A DNA stretch of 64,000 bases from assembly GCF_033439725.1 (NCBI RefSeq), contig NW_026944384.1:2418001-2482000 (forward strand). The letters run 5' to 3'. How positions within the stretch are numbered: position 1 is the first letter of the stretch; each line of letters opens with the position of its first letter. This DNA is from Neurospora tetraspora (lineage: Eukaryota; Ascomycota; Sordariomycetes; Sordariales; Sordariaceae). Positions 35,619 through 45,485 of the stretch are shown here, piece by piece. Position numbers and translations under genes: made by a program. The notes beneath the pieces were generated by a model. That model was not told the origin of the DNA. It saw nothing but the letters and a program-made list of their open reading frames with translations, and did no database searches.

Positions 35619-37052
35619 ATGGGCTCACAAAAACCGAGGCGATTCAATGTCAAAAAGATCGCAATTATTGGGGCTGGCCCCTCCGGTCTCGCTGCCGCCA
35701 AGTACCTGATCGCCCAAAAGGTCTTTGAAGACATTGTCATCTTTGAACGGCAAGATGAAGTAGGAGGGGCCTGGCACTACAGCAAGGAACCGACACACAC
35801 CTTACATGTGCCTCAAGTGAGCGCCTACTGCCCTCCCGACCCTCCTCTTCATCCCGAGGGCAAGCCTCCACTCTTCCCTTCGCCCATGTACGAGGTCTTA
35901 CACACGAACATCCCGCGCCATTTGATGCAGTTTTCAGACAAGCCGTTCCCCGAAGATTCGCTCATCTTCCCTTCCCGTGAGCTTGTGCAGGAATATCTGG
36001 TGGACTACGCCAAAGACATCCGGCATCTTATCAGGTTCTCAACTCTGGTCCAAGATGTTCGTCTAAGGCAGGACAGCGACGGCCGTGATCAATGGGATGT
36101 GGATGCACTCACTCTGGAAACGGGCGAGGTTACTACTACCACCTATGATGCCGTTGTGGTGGCTTCGGGTCATTACTACACCACATTTATTCCCGATGTC
36201 AAGAACATCGCCGAGTTCCATAAAGCGCATCCGAATGTCATCACCCACTCCAAGCTGTACCGGACCCCCGAGCCCTTCGCAAACAAAAAAGTGATAGTTG
36301 TTGGCAACTCAGCATCGGGTATTGACATTGCGGCTCAGATCAGCCGCGTCAGCCAACAGCCATTGCTTCTATCGGTCCATTCCGCTACACCGCCGGCTCA
36401 CTTGGAATGGATTGGCGCAGAAGAGGTGCCGGCTATAACAGAGTTTCTGGTGGAGGAACGAGGTGTGAGGTTCGAGGATGGACGGATCGAGAAGGACATC
36501 GACGCTATCGTATACGCCACCGGCTACCTCTTCACCTTCCCTTTCCTGAAATCGCTGCAACCACCATTGGTAAACGACGGGCGCCGCGTGTATGGTCTGT
36601 ACAGAGACCTGATTCACATCGATCACCCAACACTAGTGTTTCCGGGGCTTCCCATCAAGGTCGTCCCCTTCCCCTTTACGGAAAGTCAGGCAGCGATTTT
36701 CTCCAGGACATGGGCGAATTTACTACCGCTTCCCTCAGTGGAAGATATGAAGAAGTGGGAAGATGAAGAGGCAGAGAAAAGGGGCCATGCTTTTCACGTT
36801 TGGCCCAAACTTGGCGATGCCAACTTTATCAATGAGGTCCATGACTGGATCAAGCGGTCGGGTACTAAAGGGAAGGAGCCACCTTTTTGGAATGATGAGC
36901 TGGTCTGGCAAAGAGGGATTTTTTTCGAGGCAAAGCTGCAATTTGAGATTGATGGCGAAAAAGCCAAGTCTCTTGAGGAGCTCGGTTTCAAGTATGAGCC
37001 TGAAGAGAAAGAGTCTGAGAAGAAGACGACGCCAACAGAGACTCTGCTGTGA
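35619..37052 (+). CDS. flavin-containing monooxygenase (FMO family)
   Basis: Single exon, 477 residues from the ATG at 35619; the frame is open further upstream but that part lies inside the MITE and should not be translated. FMOs use FAD and NADPH to oxygenate nucleophilic N or S atoms. The FAD Rossmann motif KIAIIGAGPSGLAAAKYL lies near residues 13-30, with VGGAWHYS just after it. A second nucleotide-binding motif (KKVIVVGNSASGIDIAAQI) lies near residues 226-244. The FMO signature region reads EFHKAHPNVITHSKLYR, which keeps the HSxxYR end but not the usual FxG start. The ATG motif YATGYLFTFPF is present near residues 305-315. There is no transmembrane anchor, as in yeast FMO. A TATA-like tract (about 35567-35580) lies between the MITE and the start. 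The substrate is unknown. Confidence 0.92.
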   Translation: MGSQKPRRFNVKKIAIIGAGPSGLAAAKYLIAQKVFEDIVIFERQDEVGGAWHYSKEPTHTLHVPQVSAYCPPDPPLHPEGKPPLFPSPMYEVLHTNIPRHLMQFSDKPFPEDSLIFPSRELVQEYLVDYAKDIRHLIRFSTLVQDVRLRQDSDGRDQWDVDALTLETGEVTTTTYDAVVVASGHYYTTFIPDVKNIAEFHKAHPNVITHSKLYRTPEPFANKKVIVVGNSASGIDIAAQISRVSQQPLLLSVHSATPPAHLEWIGAEEVPAITEFLVEERGVRFEDGRIEKDIDAIVYATGYLFTFPFLKSLQPPLVNDGRRVYGLYRDLIHIDHPTLVFPGLPIKVVPFPFTESQAAIFSRTWANLLPLPSVEDMKKWEDEEAEKRGHAFHVWPKLGDANFINEVHDWIKRSGTKGKEPPFWNDELVWQRGIFFEAKLQFEIDGEKAKSLEELGFKYEPEEKESEKKTTPTETLL

Positions 37053-37692
37053 CTGGTTCGGCGTGCCTGAATAGGAAATGTTCTGGAAGTCTTATGTCAG
37101 CGAGTGAGACACGCACTACCACCTGCCAAAAACTCGGGTGCGTGGCATTTGAGACCGGCGGTGGAAGATCCGGAAGGCTCCGGCGACGACAGGTCGTTCG
37201 TGTAAGACAAGCAACGGCACAGACGGCAGTTAGCCGCTTAAGCACGAACACCACCAATTCTATGAATCATAATCGGGAACCGCATTCAATTGTCAAAGAA
37301 ACACCCATCAAAGAGAACAGCCACTTCGGATTCTTCCCGGGGAATCGGCACGGTCCCCAGCCAAAAAAAGGCGGACAGGGGCAACGTCGGCGGGGCCTTG
37401 GCCTTTCTGGGCCCAGATGGAGGAAACAGGGGGAGGCCATCATGCGTTCTGGACAGTGGACCGTGGACAACGAATTGATAACGTAACCACCAAAGGGCAT
37501 GCTTTGCACTACCTGACTGGTTCTTACTGGCCAACAACTCGGACATGGCTCTCCCACCGTGACCGTGAGGTTTGTAATCAACTTGGCCTTGAACTTACCC
37601 CCCAAAGTCGGATCAATGAACCCATTTATAAACTGTTCTTATCCCCGAACAACAATCTATCTTCCCGGAGAAAGGTCAAAGCTTTGAATCCA
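37053..37692. other. FMO-aminotransferase spacer
   Basis: About 640 bases holding the FMO 3' flank and the aminotransferase promoter; nothing else seen. Confidence 0.6.
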
Positions 37693-39974
37693 ATGTCGAG
37701 GATAATCCCCATTATTCCTGGCTCATCAAGTCTGACCATGTCTGAGAGCTCAGTAGCTTATCGTGATGGTCCCCAACTCGGTGCCGATGGCAAGCCGTTG
37801 CCGCTCGACTTCACCCATTATCTCTCCGAAGTGACAAAGCGTCGCCAGGCGAGCTCGATGAAAAAGTACTATCGATTCTTTCAGATTCCCGGAATCAAGA
37901 ATCTTGCTGGCGGTTCGTCCTTTTTCTCAAATTTGTCACATCCCTTGGACATTCTTTTCAAACTTCGAAACTCAAAACTCCAACCTCAAAACACCACCAC
38001 AACAACACTCATCGCAAGTAGTCTTGATAAGGAAACTAACATCACGATAAGGTCTACCAAACACCAAATTCTTCCCCTTCGAAACTCTCGAAGCCCAAAG
38101 CGCAAAGCCGGAAAGATGGCAACCCACCCCGAACCACCCCTCGCCGGGAACCGACAAAAAAGACCCGGCCGCCGCCGAGCCCGCTCACATCACCGTCCCC
38201 ACGGTCTCGGGTGAGGCCAACCCCATGAAAAAAGTAGACGTCGCCACGGCCCTGCAGTATGGCCAAGCAGACGGCTACCCTCCTCTCCTCGACTGGGTCC
38301 GCAAGTTCACCCGCGACCACCTCCACCCGGATGCCCCCTACAGCGGCGGCCCTGATGTGATCCTCACCTGCGGCTCGACCGATGGCTTCGCCAAGACGTT
38401 GGAGGCGTTCGTCAACCCCTGGATCGACGGCCTGAACGACCCCCGGGAACGCCCGGGGATGCTGTGCGAGACGTTTATCTATCCCCAGATTCTTAGCCAG
38501 GCGGAGCCGAAGGGCGTGCAGATTGTGCCGGTCAAGGCGGATGAGATCGGTATGTTGGTTACGGGACCGGGTGGGCTTGAGGATGTGTTGGCGAATTGGG
38601 ATGCGTCGAAGGGGAAGAGGCCGCATTTGATGTATACTGTGACGTGAGTATCCTGCCCCCCATGAAGGGACTTAACGGCACGACTAACCCACGCAAAACA
38701 GCCTCGGCCACAACCCAACCGGCTTCGTCATCCCCGTCTCCCGCCGCAAGGAAATCTACGCCATCTGCAGCCGCTACGACGTGATCATCGTCGAAGACGA
38801 GCCCTACTGGTACCTGCAATTCCCATCCGCCACCGCGGCCAACATGGCCAAGGCCAAGGCAACCGGCCAGAAGCATTCTCAACTCCCCCAAGAAGAAGTT
38901 TCCAAGCGCTCCGTCTCAACCGGCTTCCCCTTCCTCGACTCTCTCGCCCCCTCCTACATCTCCATCGACGTCGACGGCCGCGTCGTCCGCCTCGACACTT
39001 TTTCCAAAACCATCGCGCCCGGCTGCCGTCTTGGTTGGATCACCGCCCAGCCCGAGCTCATCGACCGGTTTGTTCGTATCGCCGAGACTTCGACTCAGCA
39101 ACCTTCTGGTTTTGTGCAGTCTTTGGTGGCAGAGTTGGTGATGGGGCCTCAGCCTGAGGCTCCCTCCTCCTCCTCTTCCTCTTCCTCTTCCTCTTCCTCC
39201 ACTACCACCACCAGCACTACTACCTCCTCTTCCAGCAGCGGCTGGTCTCTATTCCGCTCCAGTGCCCAACCCAAGCCAGCAAAAGAAACCACCCCCTCCG
39301 GCGAAGGCTGGCAAATGACCGGCTGGGTCCGCTGGCTCGAAGGCCTGCGCGGGATGTACGAGCGCCGCATGAACCGGATGTGCACGATTCTCGACACCGG
39401 CTCTTCCCTGATCTCTTCATCCACCCGCTTGCGCGCCACCACCGGTGGTACCTCAGAAAAAGGAACCCCCGGCGACTGGGAAGTCATAACCACCACGCCG
39501 CTGTACACCTACTCCTGGCCGGAGGGGGGCATGTTCATTTGGATACGGATGCACTTTGACACGCACCCTCTTTGGCAACATCCTCTGTTCTTTTCCGGGG
39601 AAGGAGAGAAAACAAAGGTAATCGACGGCCCCACGCTCGGTCTAGCCCTAATGCTCTTCTTGATGACCAAGCCGCACCTGGTCTTGGCTTCTGCGGGGAA
39701 CATGTTCGCCGCCACGCCCCAGATCAGGGAGGAGATCGGATGGCAGTATTTCCGGTTGTGTTTTGCGGCGGTGAGCGAGGAGGACGTGGATAGCGGTGCG
39801 CAGCGGTTTGTGGATGGCGTGAGGGCGTTTTGGAAGATTACGGATGCGAGGGTGATTGAGAAGTTGGTGGAGGAGCTGGGGAAGGCTGATACTTCCGAAG
39901 AAGAGGTGGTGGCGAGGGTTATGGGGCAGGATATGGAGGGGGTGAATAACCTTGGGGGTTGGTTGGGGTGCTAG
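37693..39974 (+). CDS. ARO8: class I/II aminotransferase, ARO8-type (aromatic / 2-aminoadipate)
   Basis: PLP enzyme of fold type I that transaminates aromatic amino acids. Fungal ARO8-type enzymes also act on 2-aminoadipate in lysine synthesis. Exons: 37693-37912, 38052-38643 and 38702-39974, up to 694 residues. A second in-frame ATG at 37738 has the better context (gaccATGT) and would remove 15 residues. Motifs: ALQYGQADGYPPLLDWVRKF, TCGSTDGFAKTLEAF, LGHNPTGFVIP, EDEPYWYLQF and the PLP lysine in DTFSKTIAPGCRLGWI. A Ser/Thr tract encoded at about 39166-39237 is inserted before WSLFRSSAQPKP; it interrupts the domain and is unusually long. Intron 1 has a GTTCGT donor. The C-terminal domain ends with a strongly G-ending codon stretch. 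Class is certain, substrate is inferred. Confidence 0.9.
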
Positions 39975-40737
39975 GTAGATCTGGGGATAGACTGACTACC
40001 TCTAGAGATGGGGGTTTAGTAGAGAGTGCGATGAAGGGAGAAGGGTACAACGTATGTATATGATTTTACGATAATTGGGACATAACGAAGATCTGGTCAA
40101 AAGGGTGTCCATTGGGGAGAAACGAAGACCATGATGTTCTGGCTGAAAAGTGTCATCATGATGTCTTGTTCGAGTGAATCGACGCCACGGCTCGCTTTCG
40201 ATTGATCTATTTTCGTACTCAGAGTCCGAGCCTGCAAGTCCGAGGGAACAGAGGGTGGTGAACCGGGTAGTGCGCCGCATTATCGCGTCTTTGTTAACCT
40301 TATTCAGACGACTGTGACCGGGCTTGTCTGTCTCTTCTCTGAGCCGCCGCTTTCTGGCAAGTCCGTATGATTTTACGATAATTGGGACATAACGAATTTT
40401 GTTGAACATGACTCCATTTTGAAGGGCGTTATGGGCCACATTGGTACCAACCTAAAGTTTGAGGCGGATGAAGACTTTGATATCAGATGAATTTTACTGT
40501 CCTACCAAGGTGGGAACATTCGCATGATCACATGGGAGACGGCTTAGCATGCAAACAAATGGGGTATTGAATCTACAAGGTCACTCGCTCAAGTACCGAG
40601 ATTTTGGTGAACAAAGAAAAGGAAATTCGTTCGGTTTCAGAATTCATTGATGTGTGTATTGTGAACACATGCCTAATCCATGACGCCGAATTCGCATCCA
40701 CACCTTCCTGCCTTCCGTTTTCCCATTAACCCCAAAT
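39975..40737. other. convergent spacer between ARO8-type gene and uL4 gene
   Basis: Non-coding 3' flanks. It carries two identical 31-bp segments (40059-40089 and 40366-40396). Confidence 0.6.
40059..40396. repeat. 31-bp direct repeat pair, 307 bp apart
   Basis: The same 31 bases (starting TATGATTTTACG and ending GGACATAACGAA) occur at 40059-40089 and 40366-40396 in direct orientation. The DNA between them shows no other internal repeat. They could bound a short inserted segment, or be traces of a local duplication. Confidence 0.75.
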
Positions 40738-42102
40738 TTACTCCTTGAGGAGGGCCTTGAAGGTGGCGGGAACGCGCTGGGGCTTGCCCTCCTCCTTGAT
40801 CTCGCCGAGCTTCTCCTTGGCGAAGGTAGCGGCGTAGGGGTTGAGGCGGAGGAGAACCTGCTTGTTGCGGAGAGGGTTCTTCTTCTGGACGTTGGTGCGC
40901 TTGGTCTTGGCGTCACCCTTGGGGGCACGGAGGACGGACTGGATCTCAGAAGAGTTGATGAGGCGGGTAAGGTCGGCCTGGGCGACAACGTTGGCGGGAA
41001 GCTGGAAGCCCTTCTTGGACTCGTAGACGGCATCAAGCTCCTTGATGGCGGCAGAGGTCCAGACGATGAAGCGACCGAGGTGGCCACCGGGGGCGAGCTG
41101 GAGAAGGTTGAGGGCATCGACGGGGGAGGTCTCAACACCGGCGATGTTGCGGAAGCCCTGGACGAGGTCCTTGCCGTCGGTCTCGGCGGAGTAGACGACA
41201 AGGGGACCGCGACGCTGGCGGTGGCGGCGGCCACGGAGCTTGCCCTTACCGGCGCGGAGCTTCTTGGAGGCCTTGGCCTTCTCGACATCAGCACCAGCAC
41301 CAACGGCCTTGAGGAGGGCAAGGGCGTTGGCGGTCTTGTTGACACCGGAGAAAGCAGCGGAGTCAACAACGAGGGGAACCTCGGGGACGGTAGCGACCTG
41401 GTGGCCACGGGCCATCAGGAGAGGAGCGGCAGCGGAGGCAGCAAGGGCAGAGGCAGTAGCGAAACGCCTGTAGAAAGTCTGTTGTTAGCCATCATTGTTT
41501 TCCTTTGGGAAAAAGTTTTGATATCACGTACTTCTGGCCCTGGTTGACCTTGACGTGCCACTTGCGCCAGATCTTGGTGGGAGCGAACATGCGACCGGAA
41601 CGGCACATGTTACCGAAAGCGGCCTGACCGGCGCGGTGAGTACCACCACCGGAGACACGGGGGATACGGGCAACAGCGCGACCTGTGTTGTGAGATCACG
41701 GTCAGCTCAAGTGTTCCCCCACATCGTTGAAAATTTGCCCGTCGAAAATTTTCCCCCAGTTCGGTTTTCGTGATCGTTTCGCGATATCGAGTTCTTCGCC
41801 CAACAGAAAATCTCGAATCCTTCCATCGATCATCGTTCCGTCTTCGACCCATTGATTCCCTTCGTGTAATTCCAAAATCGGCCGGGTGTTCACTAACCAG
41901 TGCCCCAGGACTCAGCGGAGGTCTGGTGACCAGCCTTCTCGCTGACGGAGTACGGCTGGCGCTTGTTCTTGGCCATGCCGGTGTGGACGTTCTTGACGAT
42001 ATCCGGGCGGATGGGAGCGCCGAAGACCTTGGGGAGGACCTCGGTGGCGCCGGTGGCCTTGCCATCGGCGCCGATGATGGTGACGGTCGGTCTAGAGGCC
42101 AT
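40738..42102 (-). CDS. RPL4: 60S ribosomal protein uL4 (L4)
   Basis: Three exons on the minus strand: 42102-41898, 41682-41532 and 41467-40738; 361 residues, the normal fungal length. uL4 lies in the large ribosomal subunit and its internal loop lines the exit tunnel. The start [18 protein letters not shown], the loop [77 protein letters not shown] and the tail [16 protein letters not shown] are all diagnostic. A further intron lies in the leader (42206-42111, GTACG donor, CAACAG end), typical for Neurospora ribosomal protein genes. Intron 1 is long (215 bases, GTTAGT donor). Codons are strongly biased to C/G-ending forms, as expected for a very highly expressed gene. Confidence 0.97.
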
Positions 42103-42110
42103 TGTGTCCG

Positions 42111-42206
42111 CTGTTGTTTTTTTCTGAGAGTTAGTCGACAAGTCCCCGAAAATCCAAACAGCAATAATTTCTGCCGCAAAGGATCGTGAGGGCGCTTCCA
42201 ACGTAC
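42111..42206 (-). other. 5'-UTR intron of the uL4 gene
   Basis: On the minus strand the leader reads ATACAG|GTACGTTGG at 42206 and CAACAG|CGGACACAATGG at 42111, placing a 96-base intron nine bases before the start codon. Confidence 0.65.
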
Positions 42207-42779
42207 CTGTATCTGTGCTCCTGACAGGAAGTTGGGGGATGCGAAAAAAGATCAAGACCGGCGGAGACCCAATTGAAATTTTGGATATTTCGCTGTCGAA
42301 AGTGCGCGCGTGGGGCCGCCCTGGCGCACCTGGCAGACCCTAACAGCCGCTAGCCCCCAATTGGGCAGGAAGGTGGCTCTTTTGCAGCTGGCCGACCCCG
42401 CGGCAGCTGGCGGGACTGGGGTGCAACATGACATTTCTTGGCATTTTGATATCGCCAGACCAGCTTCCAACGTCATCAACCTCACTCAGCCTGAACGCGA
42501 CGAGATGGACGATGTTTGGCAATACACTCGAGGGCAATTTCAATGAGGATGCCCAAGCTGCAGCGCGTCATGTTTCGTTTATCTCACCGAGAACGATGCC
42601 TCGACACGATGAATACAAGCTAGAAGGTGGTCACTCAGCACCTTATCGCAGGCCTTATCAGAGAACATGACGGCAAGGAGCTCACATCATGGACTGAGAT
42701 CCTTTACTACCGAAGCTCATATTCTCGCTCCCAGCTCACTGCCGGCCCCGGTCAAAATCATCAACCAAAACATCAAACA
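42207..42779. other. spacer right of the uL4 gene
   Basis: Promoter of the uL4 gene and DNA up to the polygalacturonase pseudogene. No gene seen; the missing 3' end of the pseudogene is not found here. Confidence 0.5.
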
Positions 42780-44764
42780 TTCCCCGGACACGGCCCCGTG
42801 ATGTTCTCCCAACGGATGTCGGTGATGGGGATGCGGGAGGAGTCGCAGTTTGAGTAGGAGTATGTTTGAGTGTTGTTGTCGGTGAGCAGTTAGGCCACAT
42901 GTCTGACTTGGAGAGACTGGAAAGGGAAGCGAAAGAAGGGAAGGGAAGGGAAAAGAAAGGGTTGAGTGAGGCACACGCACAGATACAAGAGGTAACGTAT
43001 ATGGGCTGGTTGACATTCTCAAAGTGGATATTGCGAAAGGTAACGTTTCGCACATATCCTCCTCGGCCGGGATAGGTCTTGATCCAAGCGGCGTTGCTGC
43101 TATCGTGGAGCTCGACGTTCTCGAAGACGACGTTCTCGACGTAGTCTGGCTGGTTGGCGTTGCTTCCTATGCTGCCGATGCACATCCCTCCGGACCTGTA
43201 GCAGGTGACGTGCTGACATGGACATCGGAGCTGTTGCCTTTGACCGAGAATACAATCCTGTTTGACGATGAGTTTAGGTTAGTTGGCCCATGACTTCAAT
43301 CATGCCCATTCATAGCCTGGAAAATCAAAGAGGTTAACAACCAACCCCTTTCCCACCCCCATCCAAATATTCTCAGGAGCAAACCACCCACAAGTAAACA
43401 ACCCAAACCAAACCAAACCACAAAAAAAACTCACATCCCCACTACCAACCGTCCAATTCTTAATCCTCACCCCCCCCTCGAGTTCCACGTATTAACCCGC
43501 ATCCGCATTCACCGCCTTCCACTTTGTGGTTGTACTAGTAGTATTCATATCCAAATTCGATCATCGTCACATTTTCTTCGAATGCGCAACAAACAAACGT
43601 ACAATTCAATACTGGTTTGTTTGTTAGTTTGGTTCTTCGACCATGGGTTGAACAGGGGAGTTTTGGAGCTCTCATTGGCCTTTGAAGAGAGGAACTGTCC
43701 TCCGTTTGAAGCATCATGGGACAATGACAAGGGTTTAAGACGCTACAAAAGCCTCTTATGTCTCTCTCCGACTCCTTCAAGACTGGACGATATCGGTCTA
43801 CGGTGGTTAACCGATAGAAAGCCGAACACTTTCCTATATTCAGCAAAGCGTTGGCTTTTTTGTACCGAACTAACAAACAAACCAGGGCTGGATTGTATGC
43901 CAAAACCGGCTCTACTGCTCCAAGTAATCCCATCCACCAGCACATTTATTTTCAGCTCTCCAAATCGTCAAACTAATCGGTCTCTCCCCTGCTGGTTCGC
44001 CCTGTTTGGTTTTGGTCGATCCAGATTTGGCCTTGGCCGTCGAATAATGCGCTCCCCCCCTTCTGAGGGAGGGGAACCGGGGAAGCCACCAAGCATGGTA
44101 ACGTCTTTACCACCCAACAACCAGGCGGTGGAGCGCGAGGTCCAGTAGGATAAGTTGTCGGCGGACCAGAGAAAGGTGCCCGCGGATGTGGATGTTTACG
44201 TTAGACAGGTCGGTCGGTGGTGTTCATTACCTGCCGGATGTGGTAAGTCCCGGGTTGGAAGAGGATGAAGGGAGTTGCGGGAGCAGAGGCGGAAGGCGGA
44301 GAGGATTTGGGGGGGTGTCGTCGGGTCGGGTGAATTGGCGCTTCTCGTTCTCGTGGTTAAAGTCATATTTGTTGTTGTTGATGTGGTGGTCTGCTTCTTG
44401 GACGTCTTGGTCGGAGTCGTCGTCATCATCTTCGAGGTCATCAAAGTCACTTCCACTTCGCTTGTGCTGCTGTACAGCGAATGTTTGGGTGTACGCTGCT
44501 GCCCTTTGAGGGTGCCGGACGTGGGAAGTGATTGAGGGCACCGGGAGAGCCGGGGGCGGGATGGGCGTAGGGGTCGTCGTCTTCCCATACTGATGATGGG
44601 TCGATGTCTCGCTTCGATGGAGGAGGTGTGAGATCGATGCTCTTCTTTACGGTAGCGGCTTGGGCGGGTGTGACGATGCAGGTTGAGCCCTCTTTGACCA
44701 CGCCGGCCGAGGTCGTGATGGTGAGAAGTGCGAGAGACAGGTAGCTGGAGGCTGGAAGACGCAT
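42780..44764 (-). pseudogene. GH28 exo-polygalacturonase pseudogene, interrupted by a MITE
   Basis: Pieces of a GH28 pectin hydrolase appear in order on the minus strand but in changing frames. A signal peptide MRLPASSYLSLALLTITTSA starts at 44764. Then come QILSAFRLCSRNS, FILFQPGTYHIRQVMNTT, NVNIHIRG, TFLWSADNLSYWTSRSTAW, KDVTMLGGFPGSPPSEGG, RPISLTIWRAEN, VDGITWSS, TTKWKAVNADAG, VRIKNWTVGSGD, CYRSGGMCIGSIG, YVENVVFENVELHDSSN, AAWIKTYPGRGGYVRNVTF and DIRWENITG. At least five frame changes and one in-frame stop (after NADAG, near 43493) break it: a 4-base duplication near 44203-44213, one extra base after HIRG near 44180, and single-base shifts near 43257 and 43225. The 3' end stops after ENITG. 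A 294-bp MITE sits in one exon. Secreted plant-cell-wall degradation was the ancestral role. Confidence 0.82.
43602..43895. mobile_element. 294-bp TA-flanked MITE inside the GH28 pseudogene
   Basis: The ends are imperfect inverted repeats of about 35 bp (43602-43636 and 43861-43895), sharing TGGTTTGTTTGTTAGTT exactly in the inner part. TA dinucleotides flank both sides (43600-43601 and 43896-43897), the target duplication of Tc1/mariner-type elements. No transposase is encoded. If the element and one TA are set aside, the flanking minus-strand exon reads FWHTFV, the conserved GH28 sequence that follows DGITWSS, so this is an insertion into former coding sequence. The TIR arms differ at about six positions, which suggests the copy is not brand new. 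Confidence 0.85.
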
Positions 44765-45485
44765 CTTGTTGCTTGTGGTCACGAGTGGCAGGGATTATGT
44801 CGTTTCAGTTCTTGAGCTCGGTAGACGAACTGAGTCTTATTGAACTTGAAAAGATCTCCTGGTCTATTTATGCTGCCTGTCCAGATCCTTTGTACACAAT
44901 AGTACCTTTACTTCCATGTTACTTTCCTGAATGTTTTCAGCAGATGATTCCACAGACCAGGAGGCTGGATATGGGGGTCATAATGCAAATGAGATACAGA
45001 GTTCCTACAGCGATGATCTGCCTAATATAATAATTCCACCAGTCTTTTCATGTTCGGCTGATGTGTCGTACCATGTGGCGTGCCGTCTCGCTTCAGCCGG
45101 AGGAAAATCCGGGGTAGATTGTGCTAACCAGACTGCATGATCACTCCGGAGGTTAGATTTGAGACCAGACAAGTATCGACGGTCGAGTCCTCATGGGCAC
45201 TTTTTGCTATTCAGATATGCTCATTTCTTCCATGTACTCCAATACCTGTGTCTAACCTATCCTTTTTAACGCCTTGCTAGATGGACTCCAAGCTACCATG
45301 GAATCATGAAAGCGGTATCACCCGGCAAATATCTTTGTTGCTTTTCCCCTCTCCGTCATGTTAACCCATCAGCACCACGTTATAGACCTCCTGCGCACTT
45401 CCTCTCTACCGCATACGAAAAAAAAAAAGTTTTTTGGTCTATCCTTCTCCCTATTATCGTAGTCTCGCCCCGGTAAATCATTTCC
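44765..45485. other. spacer between the pseudogene and the 1014-aa gene
   Basis: Former promoter of the polygalacturonase and the 3' flank of the next gene; an A/T homopolymer pair lies near 45418-45436. No gene seen. Confidence 0.6.
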
